Below, in pieces: positions 35,579-44,374 of a stretch of DNA of 64,000 bases. Position 1 is the first letter of the stretch. Each line of letters starts with the position of its first letter. The notes below the pieces were generated by a model. The model worked only from the letters and a program-made list of their open reading frames with translations, was not told the origin of the DNA and ran no database searches. The stretch is from positions 3,606,984 to 3,670,983 of the forward strand of contig JAHCHX010000001.1 of the NCBI GenBank assembly GCA_026129545.1, in the 5' to 3' direction. Source of the stretch: Saprospiraceae bacterium. GTDB lineage: Bacteria > Bacteroidota > Bacteroidia > Chitinophagales > Saprospiraceae. Made by a program: the position numbers and the translations under genes.

Positions 35579-36022
35579 TCAGGCAAAGAGTCGCCGCAAA
35601 TAGTTGACCTGACCTAAATGGTAGTTCAGGTGGGTCAAAAGTGTCAGCAGCGCGAAAAAAGTGGTGCGATTTTCCCCAAAATGCTCGGCGGGATACGGTT
35701 CGTCAAGTTGTGCATCCTGCATTTTTCCCAACACGGATTTCAAGACATCTCGCGCCGTGGCAAGCGCCGCCACAATATCCCTCCGGGCTACGTCTCTTGC
35801 CGAAAACTCCTGAGCACGAGCGCGCACATAACCCGTGTCGCCCATGATGGCGCCGATAAAATGCTGGAGATTGCCTGCTATGTGCAGGGCAAGGGTGCCT
35901 ACCGGGTTTTTCACGTCGCCACCCACGCGCCAAAGGCTTTCCTCTGTTGGCATCGCCTCTACCTCCGCCACCAACTTATCCAAGTCGCGTAGAAAAAAGT
36001 CCAAGAGGGCTTGAGTTTGCAT
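35579..36022 (-). CDS. DinB-superfamily (DUF1572) protein
   Basis: A 147-residue four-helix-bundle protein of the DinB/DUF1572 group, whose fold often binds a divalent metal. The possible metal His residues are in LALHIAGNLQHFIG (~49) and LTHLNYHLGQVNYL (~132), in the order expected for the family. Members include thiol-transferase-like and unknown enzymes. It is separated from the SnoaL-like gene by repeat copy C. Confidence 0.8.
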   Translation of the reverse strand: MQTQALLDFFLRDLDKLVAEVEAMPTEESLWRVGGDVKNPVGTLALHIAGNLQHFIGAIMGDTGYVRARAQEFSARDVARRDIVAALATARDVLKSVLGKMQDAQLDEPYPAEHFGENRTTFFALLTLLTHLNYHLGQVNYLRRLFA

Positions 36023-36050
36023 GGCTGTGTTCTTTTGGCTTTGAAAACAA

Positions 36051-36536
36051 TCACTTTTTGTTTTTCATCCACTCATCGAAGAATGAGCTGGGCAAAAAAG
36101 ATATTATTTGACCAAAACGACCGGGCGCTCTCAGGCAAAAATTGACCACACGACGACCCATTCGCTTTTTTTCCTCAATGCGCTCCACATCCTGCCAAGG
36201 GTAGCGGACAGTGACCCAATAGTTGCTCACATAGAGATGCGTATCGTCGGCATCCACCCGCTTCAATCGCCAAAGAGTACGGCTCAGCATCCACAGCCAG
36301 CCAAGCAGCAGCAGGAGGAAAAAGAGTCGAATCCAAAGAAGGGGAAAAGAAAGGTATAAATCATCCTCGTCCATCAGCCAAAAGGCGAGCACAAAGCCCA
36401 GCAGAAACACCGTGCCAAATATGGGCACGAACACCCGCCAGAAAAGGGTGGTGCTGGTGGAAAGCATGGTCGTTTTGGGACGACCGTTTTTGTGCAGATT
36501 CGCGGTATCGGGAGGGAGCGTTTCTTGATTTTCCAT
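36051..36536 (-). CDS. Small membrane protein with PH-like C-terminal domain, unknown function
   Basis: A 161-residue protein: polar N-terminus, two hydrophobic helices (~33-55 and ~64-84) and a C-terminal domain with LKRVDADDTHLYVSNYWVTV and YPWQDVERIEEKKRM, which resembles the bacterial PH (YdbT-type) pattern. I chose ATG 36536. It sits directly behind the hairpin at 36543-36578, so the terminator of the upstream gene lies in its leader. Confidence 0.55.
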   Translation of the reverse strand: MENQETLPPDTANLHKNGRPKTTMLSTSTTLFWRVFVPIFGTVFLLGFVLAFWLMDEDDLYLSFPLLWIRLFFLLLLLGWLWMLSRTLWRLKRVDADDTHLYVSNYWVTVRYPWQDVERIEEKKRMGRRVVNFCLRAPGRFGQIISFLPSSFFDEWMKNKK

Positions 36537-36542
36537 AAAAAA

Positions 36543-36578
36543 TTGCCGCGCACCGAAACACGATTCGATGCGCGGCAA
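36543..36578 (-). terminator. Terminator of the RND adaptor gene / leader hairpin of the next gene
   Basis: Read on the minus strand: TTGCCGCGCA (36578-36569), a loop with further pairing CGAA/TTCG, and TGCGCGGCAA (36552-36543), then TTTTTT running into the next ATG at 36536. Confidence 0.85.
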
Positions 36579-36583
36579 AGGTA
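36576..36583 (-). promoter_or_regulatory. TACCTTTG -7 box for the PH-like membrane protein gene
   Basis: An exact TAnnTTTG match on the minus strand, with a TTG 23 nt upstream (36607-36609, read as CAA). It overlaps the terminator stem, so transcripts starting here would begin with the hairpin. Confidence 0.4.
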
Positions 36584-36610
36584 GGCTATAAAGTGCTTGC
36601 GAACGACAAC

Positions 36611-38089
36611 TCAATCCATTTCAACTTTTGCCCCTTTTTTCTCTTTCTCCTTGCCTTTTTCCTTTTCCTTGTCGGCAATGGTGACATGGCTTCCCGCTTT
36701 GAGCTTGCGGGCAATAGCCGAATAGGGGCCACTCACCACTAATTCGCCTTCTTGAAGACCCGTCAGTATTTCGATGTAATCGTTGTCCTGAATGCCCGTT
36801 TTCACCTCGCGGGCCGCTACCGTGTCGGCGGACATAACAAAGACGATTTCACGGATTTTGCTCAAATCTTTTTTGCTTGTCTCTTTGACCTCCTCCGCTT
36901 TTTGAACCTTGTTTTTTTTGTCCTTGTCCTCATCCTCGCGCGTGGTGACTGCAATGAGGGGCACGCTGAGCGTGCTGTCGGCGGTTTTGGTGTATATCTC
37001 GACCGAGGCCGACATACCGGGCCGGAAAGGGTGCAAGCGCCCTTGCCCCATCAAATCGGAGTACGAGGCGGGGTCAACCCTAATTTTTACCACAAAATTG
37101 GTCACTTGGTCGGTGTTTAGGCTGATGGCGGAGGTGCTCACATTGCTCGCGCTATTGGCGATTTCGGATACCCGCCCTTTGAAAACACGACCCAGATAGG
37201 CATCCACCTCTATGTCGGTTTCGTCGTTCAGATTCACCTTCAAGATGTCATTTTCGCTCACATCCACCTGTACTTCCATCGAAGTAAGGTTGGCGATGCG
37301 CATCATCTCGGTGCCAGCCATTTGCAGGGTGCCCACCACTCGCTCCCCTTTTTCCACATTGAGTTTGCTGACAATGCCGTTCACCGGAGCGGTGATGATG
37401 GTTTTTTGCAGGCTTGTGCGCAGCTCGCGCAACCGAGCACCCGCACTCGTTATGCCAAAATCAGAGACACGGACGTTTTCGCGTGCATTGGCGAGGTTGT
37501 TTTCGGCAGACTTGAGACTTGCATCGGCAGCGGCCACGGCGCTTTCGGCGGCGCGAAGATTGCTGAGCGAGGTTTCAAATTCGGCGGTTGATATCACACC
37601 TTCTCGATGCAATTTTTCATTGCGCTGATGGGCATTGCGTGCGGCCTCCATCTGCGTTTTGGCACGCTGCACGTCTGCCCTGAATTGTTCTATTTGAGCG
37701 GTGCTGGTTTTCACATTGGCAGAAGATATTTCGCGCTGCGCGCGCGCTGTGTTGAGCGAAGCTTGCCCCTGCTCCACGGCGCTCTGGTATTCGTCGGGGC
37801 GAATTTTGGCCAATATCTGCCCGGCCACCACCGAATCGCCCTCGCGCACATAAAGCTCCGTGATTTCTCCCGACACGTCCGAGCTGATTTTCACCTCGGT
37901 TTCGGGAAAAATTTTCCCGCTGGCGCTCACGGTCTCTCGAATGGTGCGGCGTTGCACTTTCTCGACGGTCACTTCCTCGCCTTTGGGTTTGGAACGAGCC
38001 TTGATGGCTGCCGCCACGACGAGCAATGCAAATAAACCCAACAGGGCGTACAAAAGAGTTCTTTTTCGTTTAGGCGTTGTAGTTGCCAT
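36611..38089 (-). CDS. RND/ABC efflux periplasmic adaptor (HlyD/MacA-like)
   Basis: A 492-residue membrane-fusion protein that bridges an inner-membrane pump and an outer-membrane channel. After a short basic start it has one helix (~12-31), the first lipoyl half (VSASGKIFPETEVKISSDVS, ~55-75), a long alpha-hairpin (~105-235) rich in Ala and Gln, the second lipoyl half (ITAPVNGIVSKLNVEKGERV, ~245) and beta-barrel domains. It ends with a Lys/Glu tail. I chose ATG 38089. No pump or TolC gene is adjacent, so its partners are elsewhere. A C-terminal PGMSASVEIYTK motif supports the family. Confidence 0.88.
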   Translation of the reverse strand: MATTTPKRKRTLLYALLGLFALLVVAAAIKARSKPKGEEVTVEKVQRRTIRETVSASGKIFPETEVKISSDVSGEITELYVREGDSVVAGQILAKIRPDEYQSAVEQGQASLNTARAQREISSANVKTSTAQIEQFRADVQRAKTQMEAARNAHQRNEKLHREGVISTAEFETSLSNLRAAESAVAAADASLKSAENNLANARENVRVSDFGITSAGARLRELRTSLQKTIITAPVNGIVSKLNVEKGERVVGTLQMAGTEMMRIANLTSMEVQVDVSENDILKVNLNDETDIEVDAYLGRVFKGRVSEIANSASNVSTSAISLNTDQVTNFVVKIRVDPASYSDLMGQGRLHPFRPGMSASVEIYTKTADSTLSVPLIAVTTREDEDKDKKNKVQKAEEVKETSKKDLSKIREIVFVMSADTVAAREVKTGIQDNDYIEILTGLQEGELVVSGPYSAIARKLKAGSHVTIADKEKEKGKEKEKKGAKVEMD

Positions 38090-38384
38090 TTTCAAAATAC
38101 TGTTTTTCTGAAAGAATCCTGACGATGAACGGGGCAAGATTACCAAGTGATACGCCTGCCGGGAAAATAGTTGGATAAATGGCCTAAAAAGGCAGATGAA
38201 ATTCGATAAAAACGGGAGACACAATTAACACGACAGGGTTTTGCCTATAAAATTCGCTGAATGAAGAATAAGGCAAAAAAAAAAAAAGCGTTCTTAAAAA
38301 AGGAGGTACTCGAAATGCCTTTAAATAAGTAGAGCGCAAATGCCGAAAGCGTCAACGTAGGCACTAAATCAAAACTTCTCGCCA

Positions 38385-38954
38385 ATGAAAAAGGAATTGT
38401 TCTTCACAGTTCTGTCAATCTACCTGTTTGTGTGCCAACAGACTTTTGCCCAGTCCTATTACCAGCCAGAGGTAGATTATGTGTACCGCTCAAAGAAGGC
38501 GGGCAGTTCGGATGCTACATCTGTCTTAGCCGTTCGATTTAATTCGAATGGCGTCGCTACGATTGCCCGAAGCGAAACCGCCAGCATCGAAACGGACAAA
38601 GAGCTCTTTCAGGTGATGGCGCCACTCGCGGAAATTTCCACCTCGACTTTCTCTGGTGGAGATGGCAGCGGAGAAGTAAGTATCGAAGGAGACACCTTAA
38701 AGTATTGGTTGGTTTCTTTCGACAATCCAAGCACTGCTCGAAACGGCAATACAATCACCATCTGGTGCGATTGCAAAATGGGCGGAACATCATGCAGCGT
38801 GTCGTTCACGCTACAAGGCAATAACCTGAATGCTACTTGTGTGACGGATGCGGGATGCAGCAAATGTGAAATGAAAACAAAATCATCGAGCAAAGGCCAA
38901 ATTGTTACAGGTGGGCTTTTGCTGATTAAAGCAGAGAATGTGGTTATCCAATAA
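38385..38954 (+). CDS. Secreted Cys-rich protein, unknown function
   Basis: A 189-residue protein with a clear signal peptide (ELFFTVLSIYLFVCQQTFAQ). I do not recognise the domain. The mature part is Ser/Thr/Gly-rich and beta-rich, with six cysteines near the C-terminus in WCDCKMGGTSC, ATC and GCSKC, probably making disulfides or binding a ligand. There is no T9SS sorting domain. It has its own terminator immediately downstream. Confidence 0.6.
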   Translation: MKKELFFTVLSIYLFVCQQTFAQSYYQPEVDYVYRSKKAGSSDATSVLAVRFNSNGVATIARSETASIETDKELFQVMAPLAEISTSTFSGGDGSGEVSIEGDTLKYWLVSFDNPSTARNGNTITIWCDCKMGGTSCSVSFTLQGNNLNATCVTDAGCSKCEMKTKSSSKGQIVTGGLLLIKAENVVIQ

Positions 38955-38971
38955 TAATTTGCGTGAGGAGA

Positions 38972-39011
38972 AAAGGCTGCTCCACTCTCAACCGAGGAGC
39001 GGCCTTTTTTT
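38972..39011 (+). terminator. Rho-independent terminator
   Basis: AAAGGCTGCTCC (38972-38983) pairs with GGAGCGGCCTTT (38996-39007, one mismatch), followed by a run of T to 39011. Confidence 0.85.
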
Positions 39012-39202
39012 GTGCCAAATGCCAGCGCCAGCATGATTTTTCTACCCATTTTGGGCAATGAGAAAAACCTTTCGCCCGTTTGCAAATTTGGCATGATATT
39101 TTTAACTAAAATTGAAAATATCGCGCTTGGGCGAATTCAACAAATTTTTGAGCAGTCGCCAACTTGCTTTCAAACCGATTATTCATCTTTCAAACTGGTT
39201 TT

Positions 39203-39724
39203 ATGAAGTTAATCCATGTGCTCCCCGCTGCTGGCTTGCTTTTTTCGGCAGCCATGAGTCTCGACAAGATGGCTCCCAGCCCGCTAATTTTGCCAGAAAC
39301 CCCCGTTGTCGATTCAGCCCCAAAAATGTGGGCAAGCTCCGCCGTGATATACAAAGGCGAGCTTTTGAAGCTCTATTTCAAGGCACCCAACCCGCGATAC
39401 CTTGGCATCATTGACCCCAATGGGCGCTTCTTCTACGTCGTTTTTCCCAAGGAAGAGGGCGCGGGAAAACTCAAGCCCTTTGTGAGCAGCGAACGGTTTG
39501 AAACGATGAAGATGCTCACAATAAACACCGCTACCTTCAAAGCCGACCCATATACCTACGGGATACTCGAAAACAAACCCGTGTTCACCAAGTCCGGCAC
39601 CTATCAGTTTTTGTTGGGCGACAACTTGCATGTGGACGACGAAAACGCCATCACGATTTTAAAGGTCAAATACAAACATTCGGCACGGCCTTTGCCTACC
39701 AACGATATCGCAGCTCTTGATTAA
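39203..39724 (+). CDS. Exported protein, unknown function
   Basis: A 173-residue protein with a signal peptide (MKLIHVLPAAGLLFSAAMS). I do not recognise the family. The mature part contains a repeated strand pattern (GELLKLYFKAPNPRYLGIID, then RFFYVVFPKEEG), beta-sandwich-like, and a C-terminal ENAITILKVKYKH. No lipobox or T9SS domain is seen. ATG 39203 puts the signal at the N-terminus. Confidence 0.55.
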   Translation: MKLIHVLPAAGLLFSAAMSLDKMAPSPLILPETPVVDSAPKMWASSAVIYKGELLKLYFKAPNPRYLGIIDPNGRFFYVVFPKEEGAGKLKPFVSSERFETMKMLTINTATFKADPYTYGILENKPVFTKSGTYQFLLGDNLHVDDENAITILKVKYKHSARPLPTNDIAALD

Positions 39725-39752
39725 CTCGTACTCTGAGAAAACTCCACGGATG

Positions 39753-39783
39753 AGCCATGCCTTACAGCATGGCTTATTTTTTT
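39753..39783 (+). terminator. Rho-independent terminator
   Basis: AGCCATGC (39753-39760), a 6-nt loop, GCATGGCT (39767-39774) and then TATTTTTTT. Confidence 0.9.
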
Positions 39784-39792
39784 GCCCAACAA

Positions 39793-39824
39793 AAAAAGCC
39801 ACCCCGAACGCCGGGATGGCTTTT
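39793..39824 (-). terminator. Terminator of the SdrD/HYR T9SS gene
   Basis: AAAAAGCCACCCCG and CGGGATGGCTTTT pair with a small bulge (39793-39824); on the minus strand it ends in a T run. With the terminator at 39753 it closes both convergent genes. Confidence 0.75.
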
Positions 39825-39853
39825 CTCTATTGAGAAACAAGATGCTGCTTTGC

Positions 39854-41632
39854 TCAACGCTGCAAAATAAATTGCTGCACCTTCCGATTGCCTTGCGAGG
39901 GAACAACTTGGATGAAATAGAGTCCCTTAGGCAAATCGCCGGCAACATCGAAGGAGAATGGCGCATTGTTGGCCTCAGTGTTGAGTATGCTGATGGCGTT
40001 GCCCTGACCATTCATAAGCAACACTTTGACGGACTGGCCTTTCCATGGCGTCAAGTCAACCGAGAGTGAACCTGCCGAAGGGTTGGGGTACACCTTGAGC
40101 GGAGCGTCGGGCGAGGCCTGTGTCGCATCGTTCTGCGCCTCTGCGCCGTCGTCCAATTGGGTGGCATCGGCATAGTGCTGCTTATCCACTTGGCCGGGGC
40201 TGGTGGCGTTCACGATGGGCACACAGTCGAAGGTGTTGAGGTGCGCTTCGTAGAATACTTTTGGCGTGACCCGCACGATGACGTGAATGTAGTCAGGCGC
40301 GATTTGCGGCGGCAGGGTGTAGGAAAAAATGTCCGACTGGCCGTTGCTGATGCTGTCGGGGCCACTCGACATGAATCGGATGGAATAGAACGGCGAGAAG
40401 TTCGGGTTGCGCACCGCGTACTCGCGCCCGCTGGGAGCGGTGTAGATAGAATTGTTGGCTGGGGCTTTGGCCACGATGCCATTGGGCAGCTGGAAGGCCG
40501 TGTAAACCATTTTGCTCGCGCAGTTATTGGTCACTCGGATGCGATATGTACGGTTTTTGTTCGCGTCGAGTGTGATGTCGAGCAACTCGTACTTGATGCA
40601 GCCGATGATTTTTTCGTCGCAATTGGTGGGTGTGGGTGGGGCTGTATTCACAATCACCTTGAAGCAGCAAGTGTCCGCGTTGCCGCAAGTGTCGGTGGCA
40701 GCGAAGCACACTTCGGTGGTGCCTACCGGGAACTGGCTGCCGCTTGTCGGGCCAGAGATTTGTGTCACGGTGGCACCGCTCGGGCAAGTCGTGGTGGCTA
40801 CGGGCGCGTTAAAAGTGACGTTCGCGCCAGTGGAGCCAGTCGCTATGGTGGTAAGGTCTGGCGGGCAATTGATGACCAAGGTGTCGCCAGAGGGTGGGGT
40901 GGGTGAAGAGCAGGGTGCTGGCGGACTCACCGTCACGGTGGCAATGCAATCGGGGTTGTCGTGGTCAACAATGGTCAGTGTGATGGCTCCGTTGACAATT
41001 TGGAATGGGCCAAACGTGATGGCCGTGTCGTAGGGCACCATCATCAAGTCAGGCAACAAATCCCAGCCCCAAGGCCCGGTGCCTCCACTGGCGGTGATAG
41101 CAAAGGTAAAAGTATCGTCGTCGGGGTCGGGGGTGCCGTTGTCGTTACATTCGATAGCCGACACGGTGATGGTGACGGGGGTGAAGCAGCCTTGTGGCTC
41201 CGATGTGAATCCCGCGTCGAGTTTGACGACTTGACCTTGCGCGATGGTGAAAACGTCGGTGTAGCCCAAGGGGTCGGCATCGCTATCTATCGAATCGTCG
41301 TTGCCTTGGTTCTGCGGTGTCTGCCAGATTCCTCCGGGGTTGGAAAAGCGCAGGATGTAGGTACCTGCTGGCACGTTATTGAATGTGTAGATGCCATTGG
41401 CATCGGTGAGGCGACCGTCCAATTGGTTGCCGCCCGCGTCGAGCAGGAGCACCCAGATGTCCTCCATGCCGGGTTCGCCTGGGTCTTGAATGCCGTTGGT
41501 GTTTAGGTCCTTCCACACGAAGCCGGTAATGGTGCCGGCATTCAGCGCGGAGGGTGTCATTGCAATGGTCACGACCATCGCGGATAGGCTGAACAAAATC
41601 GCAGCCAAGGAAGAAAGTGTTCGTTGCTTCAT
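39854..41632 (-). CDS. T9SS-secreted protein with SdrD-B-like and HYR domains
   Basis: A 592-residue surface or secreted protein. A signal peptide is followed by an SdrD/Cna-B-like domain (~35-130) with ITGFVWKDLNTNGIQDPGEP, DANGIYTFNNVPAGTY and the Ca2+-type repeat DSIDSDADPLGYTDVF. After a Ser/Thr/Pro linker comes a HYR-type domain (~275-345: VINCPPDLTTIATGS, then FPVGTTEVCFAATDTCGNAD). A C-terminal T9SS domain follows (VYPNPSAGSLSVDLTPWKGQ, then KGLYFIQVVPSQG). No enzyme motif is present, so it probably has an adhesive or structural role. Confidence 0.87.
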   Translation of the reverse strand: MKQRTLSSLAAILFSLSAMVVTIAMTPSALNAGTITGFVWKDLNTNGIQDPGEPGMEDIWVLLLDAGGNQLDGRLTDANGIYTFNNVPAGTYILRFSNPGGIWQTPQNQGNDDSIDSDADPLGYTDVFTIAQGQVVKLDAGFTSEPQGCFTPVTITVSAIECNDNGTPDPDDDTFTFAITASGGTGPWGWDLLPDLMMVPYDTAITFGPFQIVNGAITLTIVDHDNPDCIATVTVSPPAPCSSPTPPSGDTLVINCPPDLTTIATGSTGANVTFNAPVATTTCPSGATVTQISGPTSGSQFPVGTTEVCFAATDTCGNADTCCFKVIVNTAPPTPTNCDEKIIGCIKYELLDITLDANKNRTYRIRVTNNCASKMVYTAFQLPNGIVAKAPANNSIYTAPSGREYAVRNPNFSPFYSIRFMSSGPDSISNGQSDIFSYTLPPQIAPDYIHVIVRVTPKVFYEAHLNTFDCVPIVNATSPGQVDKQHYADATQLDDGAEAQNDATQASPDAPLKVYPNPSAGSLSVDLTPWKGQSVKVLLMNGQGNAISILNTEANNAPFSFDVAGDLPKGLYFIQVVPSQGNRKVQQFILQR

Positions 41633-42006
41633 CTTTGCAAAATCGAATTTTCGGTTAACGATAGAAAACACTCATGGTCTTTGGAGAACACACGAAGCGG
41701 AGGCCGCAGGATGGAATTATGAAGGAAAATACGAGCCGGAAAATTCGGGTAGGGAGGATACACAACTCCGGCAGGGGGAGGATTAAAACGTTAGCAAAAA
41801 TAATGCGCTCTCTCGAAGCGTATTTGAAAAAGAAGGAGTGTGTCGGGTAGCTTGCGTTTTTACTGCTTCTGCTGAAGTGGCTAAAATTCGCCTTCTCATG
41901 CCTACGTCATTCGCCGGGCGCTGTTTTGGCAAAAAGAAAAGGAGACATTCGGGGACTTTCCGCCCCGCGTGTCTCCTTTTTTGAAGAAGCGACTAAATGC
42001 ACGTCG
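41633..42006. other. 374-bp gap between the SdrD/HYR gene and the MarR gene
   Basis: It contains the MarR terminator (41937-41982). The rest has no convincing gene or motif. Confidence 0.5.
41937..41982 (-). terminator. Terminator of the MarR gene (bidirectional hairpin)
   Basis: AAAAGGAGACA (41937-41947) with TGTCTCCTTTT (41970-41980), with inner GGGG/CCCC pairing and a T run on both strands. Confidence 0.88.
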
Positions 42007-42462
42007 TTATTCCCTAAACTTGTCGAGCAAGTAGGAAAGCTCGAGTGCTTCTGCCTCTGTGAGTTTGTTGCCCAACATGCCATGACCATCCATGAAACGC
42101 GCTTGCTCTATTTCTGCAAGCATTTTTTTGCCTGCCTCGGAGATGCTGACGATGACCATGCGGCGGTCTTCGGCGTGTGGCACTCGTTCTACCAAACCGC
42201 TGATTCGGAGCTTCTCCACCAAACGACTTACATTGCTACTCCGGTCAATCATCCGGCTTTTGATGTCGAGCACGGAAAGTCCTTTGGGATAGCTTCCGTT
42301 GAGGATGCGCAGTATGTTGTATTGGGGCCCTGTGAGTCCATAAGGGCGCAACTGGCGGGATATGTTGCAATCAAGCCAGCTGGCGGTAAACATGATATTG
42401 AGCATAGCCCGCTGGCGTGGTTGCATAGGCTTGGTACTTTTGAGTTCGGCTTCCAACTTCAT
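42007..42462 (-). CDS. MarR-family transcriptional regulator
   Basis: A 151-residue winged helix-turn-helix dimer. The sequence shows a helix with LTGPQYNILRILNG (~45), the recognition region DRSSNVSRLVEKLRISGLVE (~72) and the wing HAEDRRMVIVSISEAGKK (~95), all typical of MarR. It should repress itself or a nearby gene; no obvious operator palindrome was found. It is followed by its own terminator. The neighbour on the other side, ftcD, is divergent. Confidence 0.88.
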   Translation of the reverse strand: MKLEAELKSTKPMQPRQRAMLNIMFTASWLDCNISRQLRPYGLTGPQYNILRILNGSYPKGLSVLDIKSRMIDRSSNVSRLVEKLRISGLVERVPHAEDRRMVIVSISEAGKKMLAEIEQARFMDGHGMLGNKLTEAEALELSYLLDKFRE

Positions 42463-42638
42463 GATGCAAACTTAGATGTTTTGACATTAAACGAAAATTC
42501 TTCTATTCGGTTCAGATTTTTATTTCGTGGTGGTGGTTGCCCCTCTCCACAAGAGCAGCTCATTGAAATTCAGCCTTCGGGCTCCGCCTGTGTTTTTACC
42601 TTTACCGCCTAAAACAAATAAAATCCAGTCACTGCTGC

Positions 42639-44324
42639 ATGAAGCAACTCATCGAATGTGTGCCCAATTTTTCGGAAGGGCGCGACCTGACCGTTGTCAA
42701 ACAAATCACCGATGCCATTGAGAGCGTCGAAGGCGTGAAACTGTTGGATGTTGACCCCGGCAAAGCCACGCATCGCACAGTCGTCACGTTTGTGGGTGAG
42801 CCGGAGCCGGTAGTTGAAGCGGCTTTTAGAGCCATTCAAAAAGCGTGCGAATTGATAGACATGAGCAAGCATACTGGCGAGCACCCGCGCATGGGTGCCA
42901 CCGATGTTTGCCCACTGATTCCCATTGCCAATATCAGTATGGAAGAAACGGCGGCTTGGGCGCGGCGGCTTGGCGAGCGCGTGGGGCGCGAGCTCAATCT
43001 GCCGATTTACCTCTATGAATCTGCTGCGAGTCGCCCGGAGAGAAAGAATTTGGCCGTCGTTCGGGCGGGCGAGTATGAGGGATTGCCGGAAAAATTGGCA
43101 AACCCAGATTGGAGGCCTGACTATGGCCCGGCTCAGTTCAATGCCAAGAGCGGCGCTACGGTCATCGGTGCCCGCGATTTTTTAATTGCTTACAACGTAA
43201 ATCTCAACACTACTTCCGTGCGCCGTGCCAACTCGGTGGCTTTCGATGTGCGCGAAAAAGGCCGCGTGAAGAACGACCCTTCCACTGGAAAGCCCTTGAA
43301 AGATGCCAATGGCGAGCCAGTACGCGAGCCGGGCACTTTGAAAGGGGTGAAGGCCATCGGTTGGTACATCGAGGAATATGGCATCGCCCAGATTTCCATG
43401 AATATCACGGACATCCGCGCCACGCCGTTGCATTTGGCGTTTGAGGAGTGTTGCAAAAGCGCCGACCGACGCGGGATGCGCGTCACGGGGTCGGAGCTCG
43501 TCGGCCTTGTGCCACTCAACGTGATGTTGGACGCAGGCCGTTATTTTTTGAAAAAACAAAAACGCAGCGTGGGGGTGAGCGAGGCCGAACTAGTCAAAAT
43601 CGCGGTCAAGTCCATGGGCTTGGACGAACTGACGGCCTTTGACCCACAGCGCAAAATCATAGAATACAACCTTGAAGCGGGCAACCCGAGCGCCTCCAAA
43701 AAATTGGTGAGGAAGGACTTGGCTGCTTTTGCCGATGAGACCGCCAGCGAAAGCCCCGCACCGGGTGGCGGCTCCGTCAGCGCGTATGTGGGCGCGTTGG
43801 GCGTGTCGCTCGCCACGATGGTCGCCAATCTGAGCAGCCACAAACGCGGATGGGACGACCGCTGGGAGGAGTTCTCGGAGGCTGCCGAGCGTGGGCAGCA
43901 ACTGAAAGATGCGCTGCTGCGCGCGGTGGACGAGGACACGGAAGCCTTTAATGCGATTATGGCCGCGTTTGGTTTGCCCAATGGAACGCCGGAAGAGAAA
44001 TCCGCTCGCAAAATGGCTATTCAGGCTGCCACACGTCGCGCCATCGAAGTGCCGTTCAAGGTGATGCAACTTTCCTTTGATTCATTTGCCCTCATCAAAC
44101 AGATGACGGAAACGGGCAACCCCAATTCCGTGACGGATGCAGGAGTGGGTGCCTTGTGCGCTCGCGCCGCCGTACACGGTGCTTTTCTGAATGTGAAAAT
44201 CAACTCGGCTGGTCTGGACGACAAGGACTATGGCAGCAAGGTGGTGGCCGAGGGCGAGCGGATGGTGAGGGAGGCGGATGAAATGGAGCAGACCATCATC
44301 GCCATCGTGCATGGAAGAATGTGA
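42639..44324 (+). CDS. ftcD: Bifunctional glutamate formimidoyltransferase / formiminotetrahydrofolate cyclodeaminase
   Basis: A 561-residue fusion, in the order seen in animal FTCD: transferase (~1-325) then cyclodeaminase (~345-555). The transferase has the start CVPNFSEGRD, the catalytic-site block HTGEHPRMGATDVCPLIP (~77) and the folate region around SMNITDIRATPLH (~255). The cyclodeaminase has ASESPAPGGGSVSAYVGALG (~368) and a C-terminal TDAGVGALCARAA. It links histidine-derived formimino groups to folate one-carbon metabolism. No hut genes are adjacent, so it may also serve formate or folate balance. Confidence 0.92.
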   Translation: MKQLIECVPNFSEGRDLTVVKQITDAIESVEGVKLLDVDPGKATHRTVVTFVGEPEPVVEAAFRAIQKACELIDMSKHTGEHPRMGATDVCPLIPIANISMEETAAWARRLGERVGRELNLPIYLYESAASRPERKNLAVVRAGEYEGLPEKLANPDWRPDYGPAQFNAKSGATVIGARDFLIAYNVNLNTTSVRRANSVAFDVREKGRVKNDPSTGKPLKDANGEPVREPGTLKGVKAIGWYIEEYGIAQISMNITDIRATPLHLAFEECCKSADRRGMRVTGSELVGLVPLNVMLDAGRYFLKKQKRSVGVSEAELVKIAVKSMGLDELTAFDPQRKIIEYNLEAGNPSASKKLVRKDLAAFADETASESPAPGGGSVSAYVGALGVSLATMVANLSSHKRGWDDRWEEFSEAAERGQQLKDALLRAVDEDTEAFNAIMAAFGLPNGTPEEKSARKMAIQAATRRAIEVPFKVMQLSFDSFALIKQMTETGNPNSVTDAGVGALCARAAVHGAFLNVKINSAGLDDKDYGSKVVAEGERMVREADEMEQTIIAIVHGRM

Positions 44325-44374
44325 AACCCCTTGAACTGCCGACTTCGCAAACAAAAACCCATATCTCTTTTAAA

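Noticed and set aside
44321..44374. GTG start for the AI-2E permease overlapping ftcD
   Set aside because: It adds 18 residues without family similarity; ATG 44375 gives a normal start, though coupling cannot be excluded.
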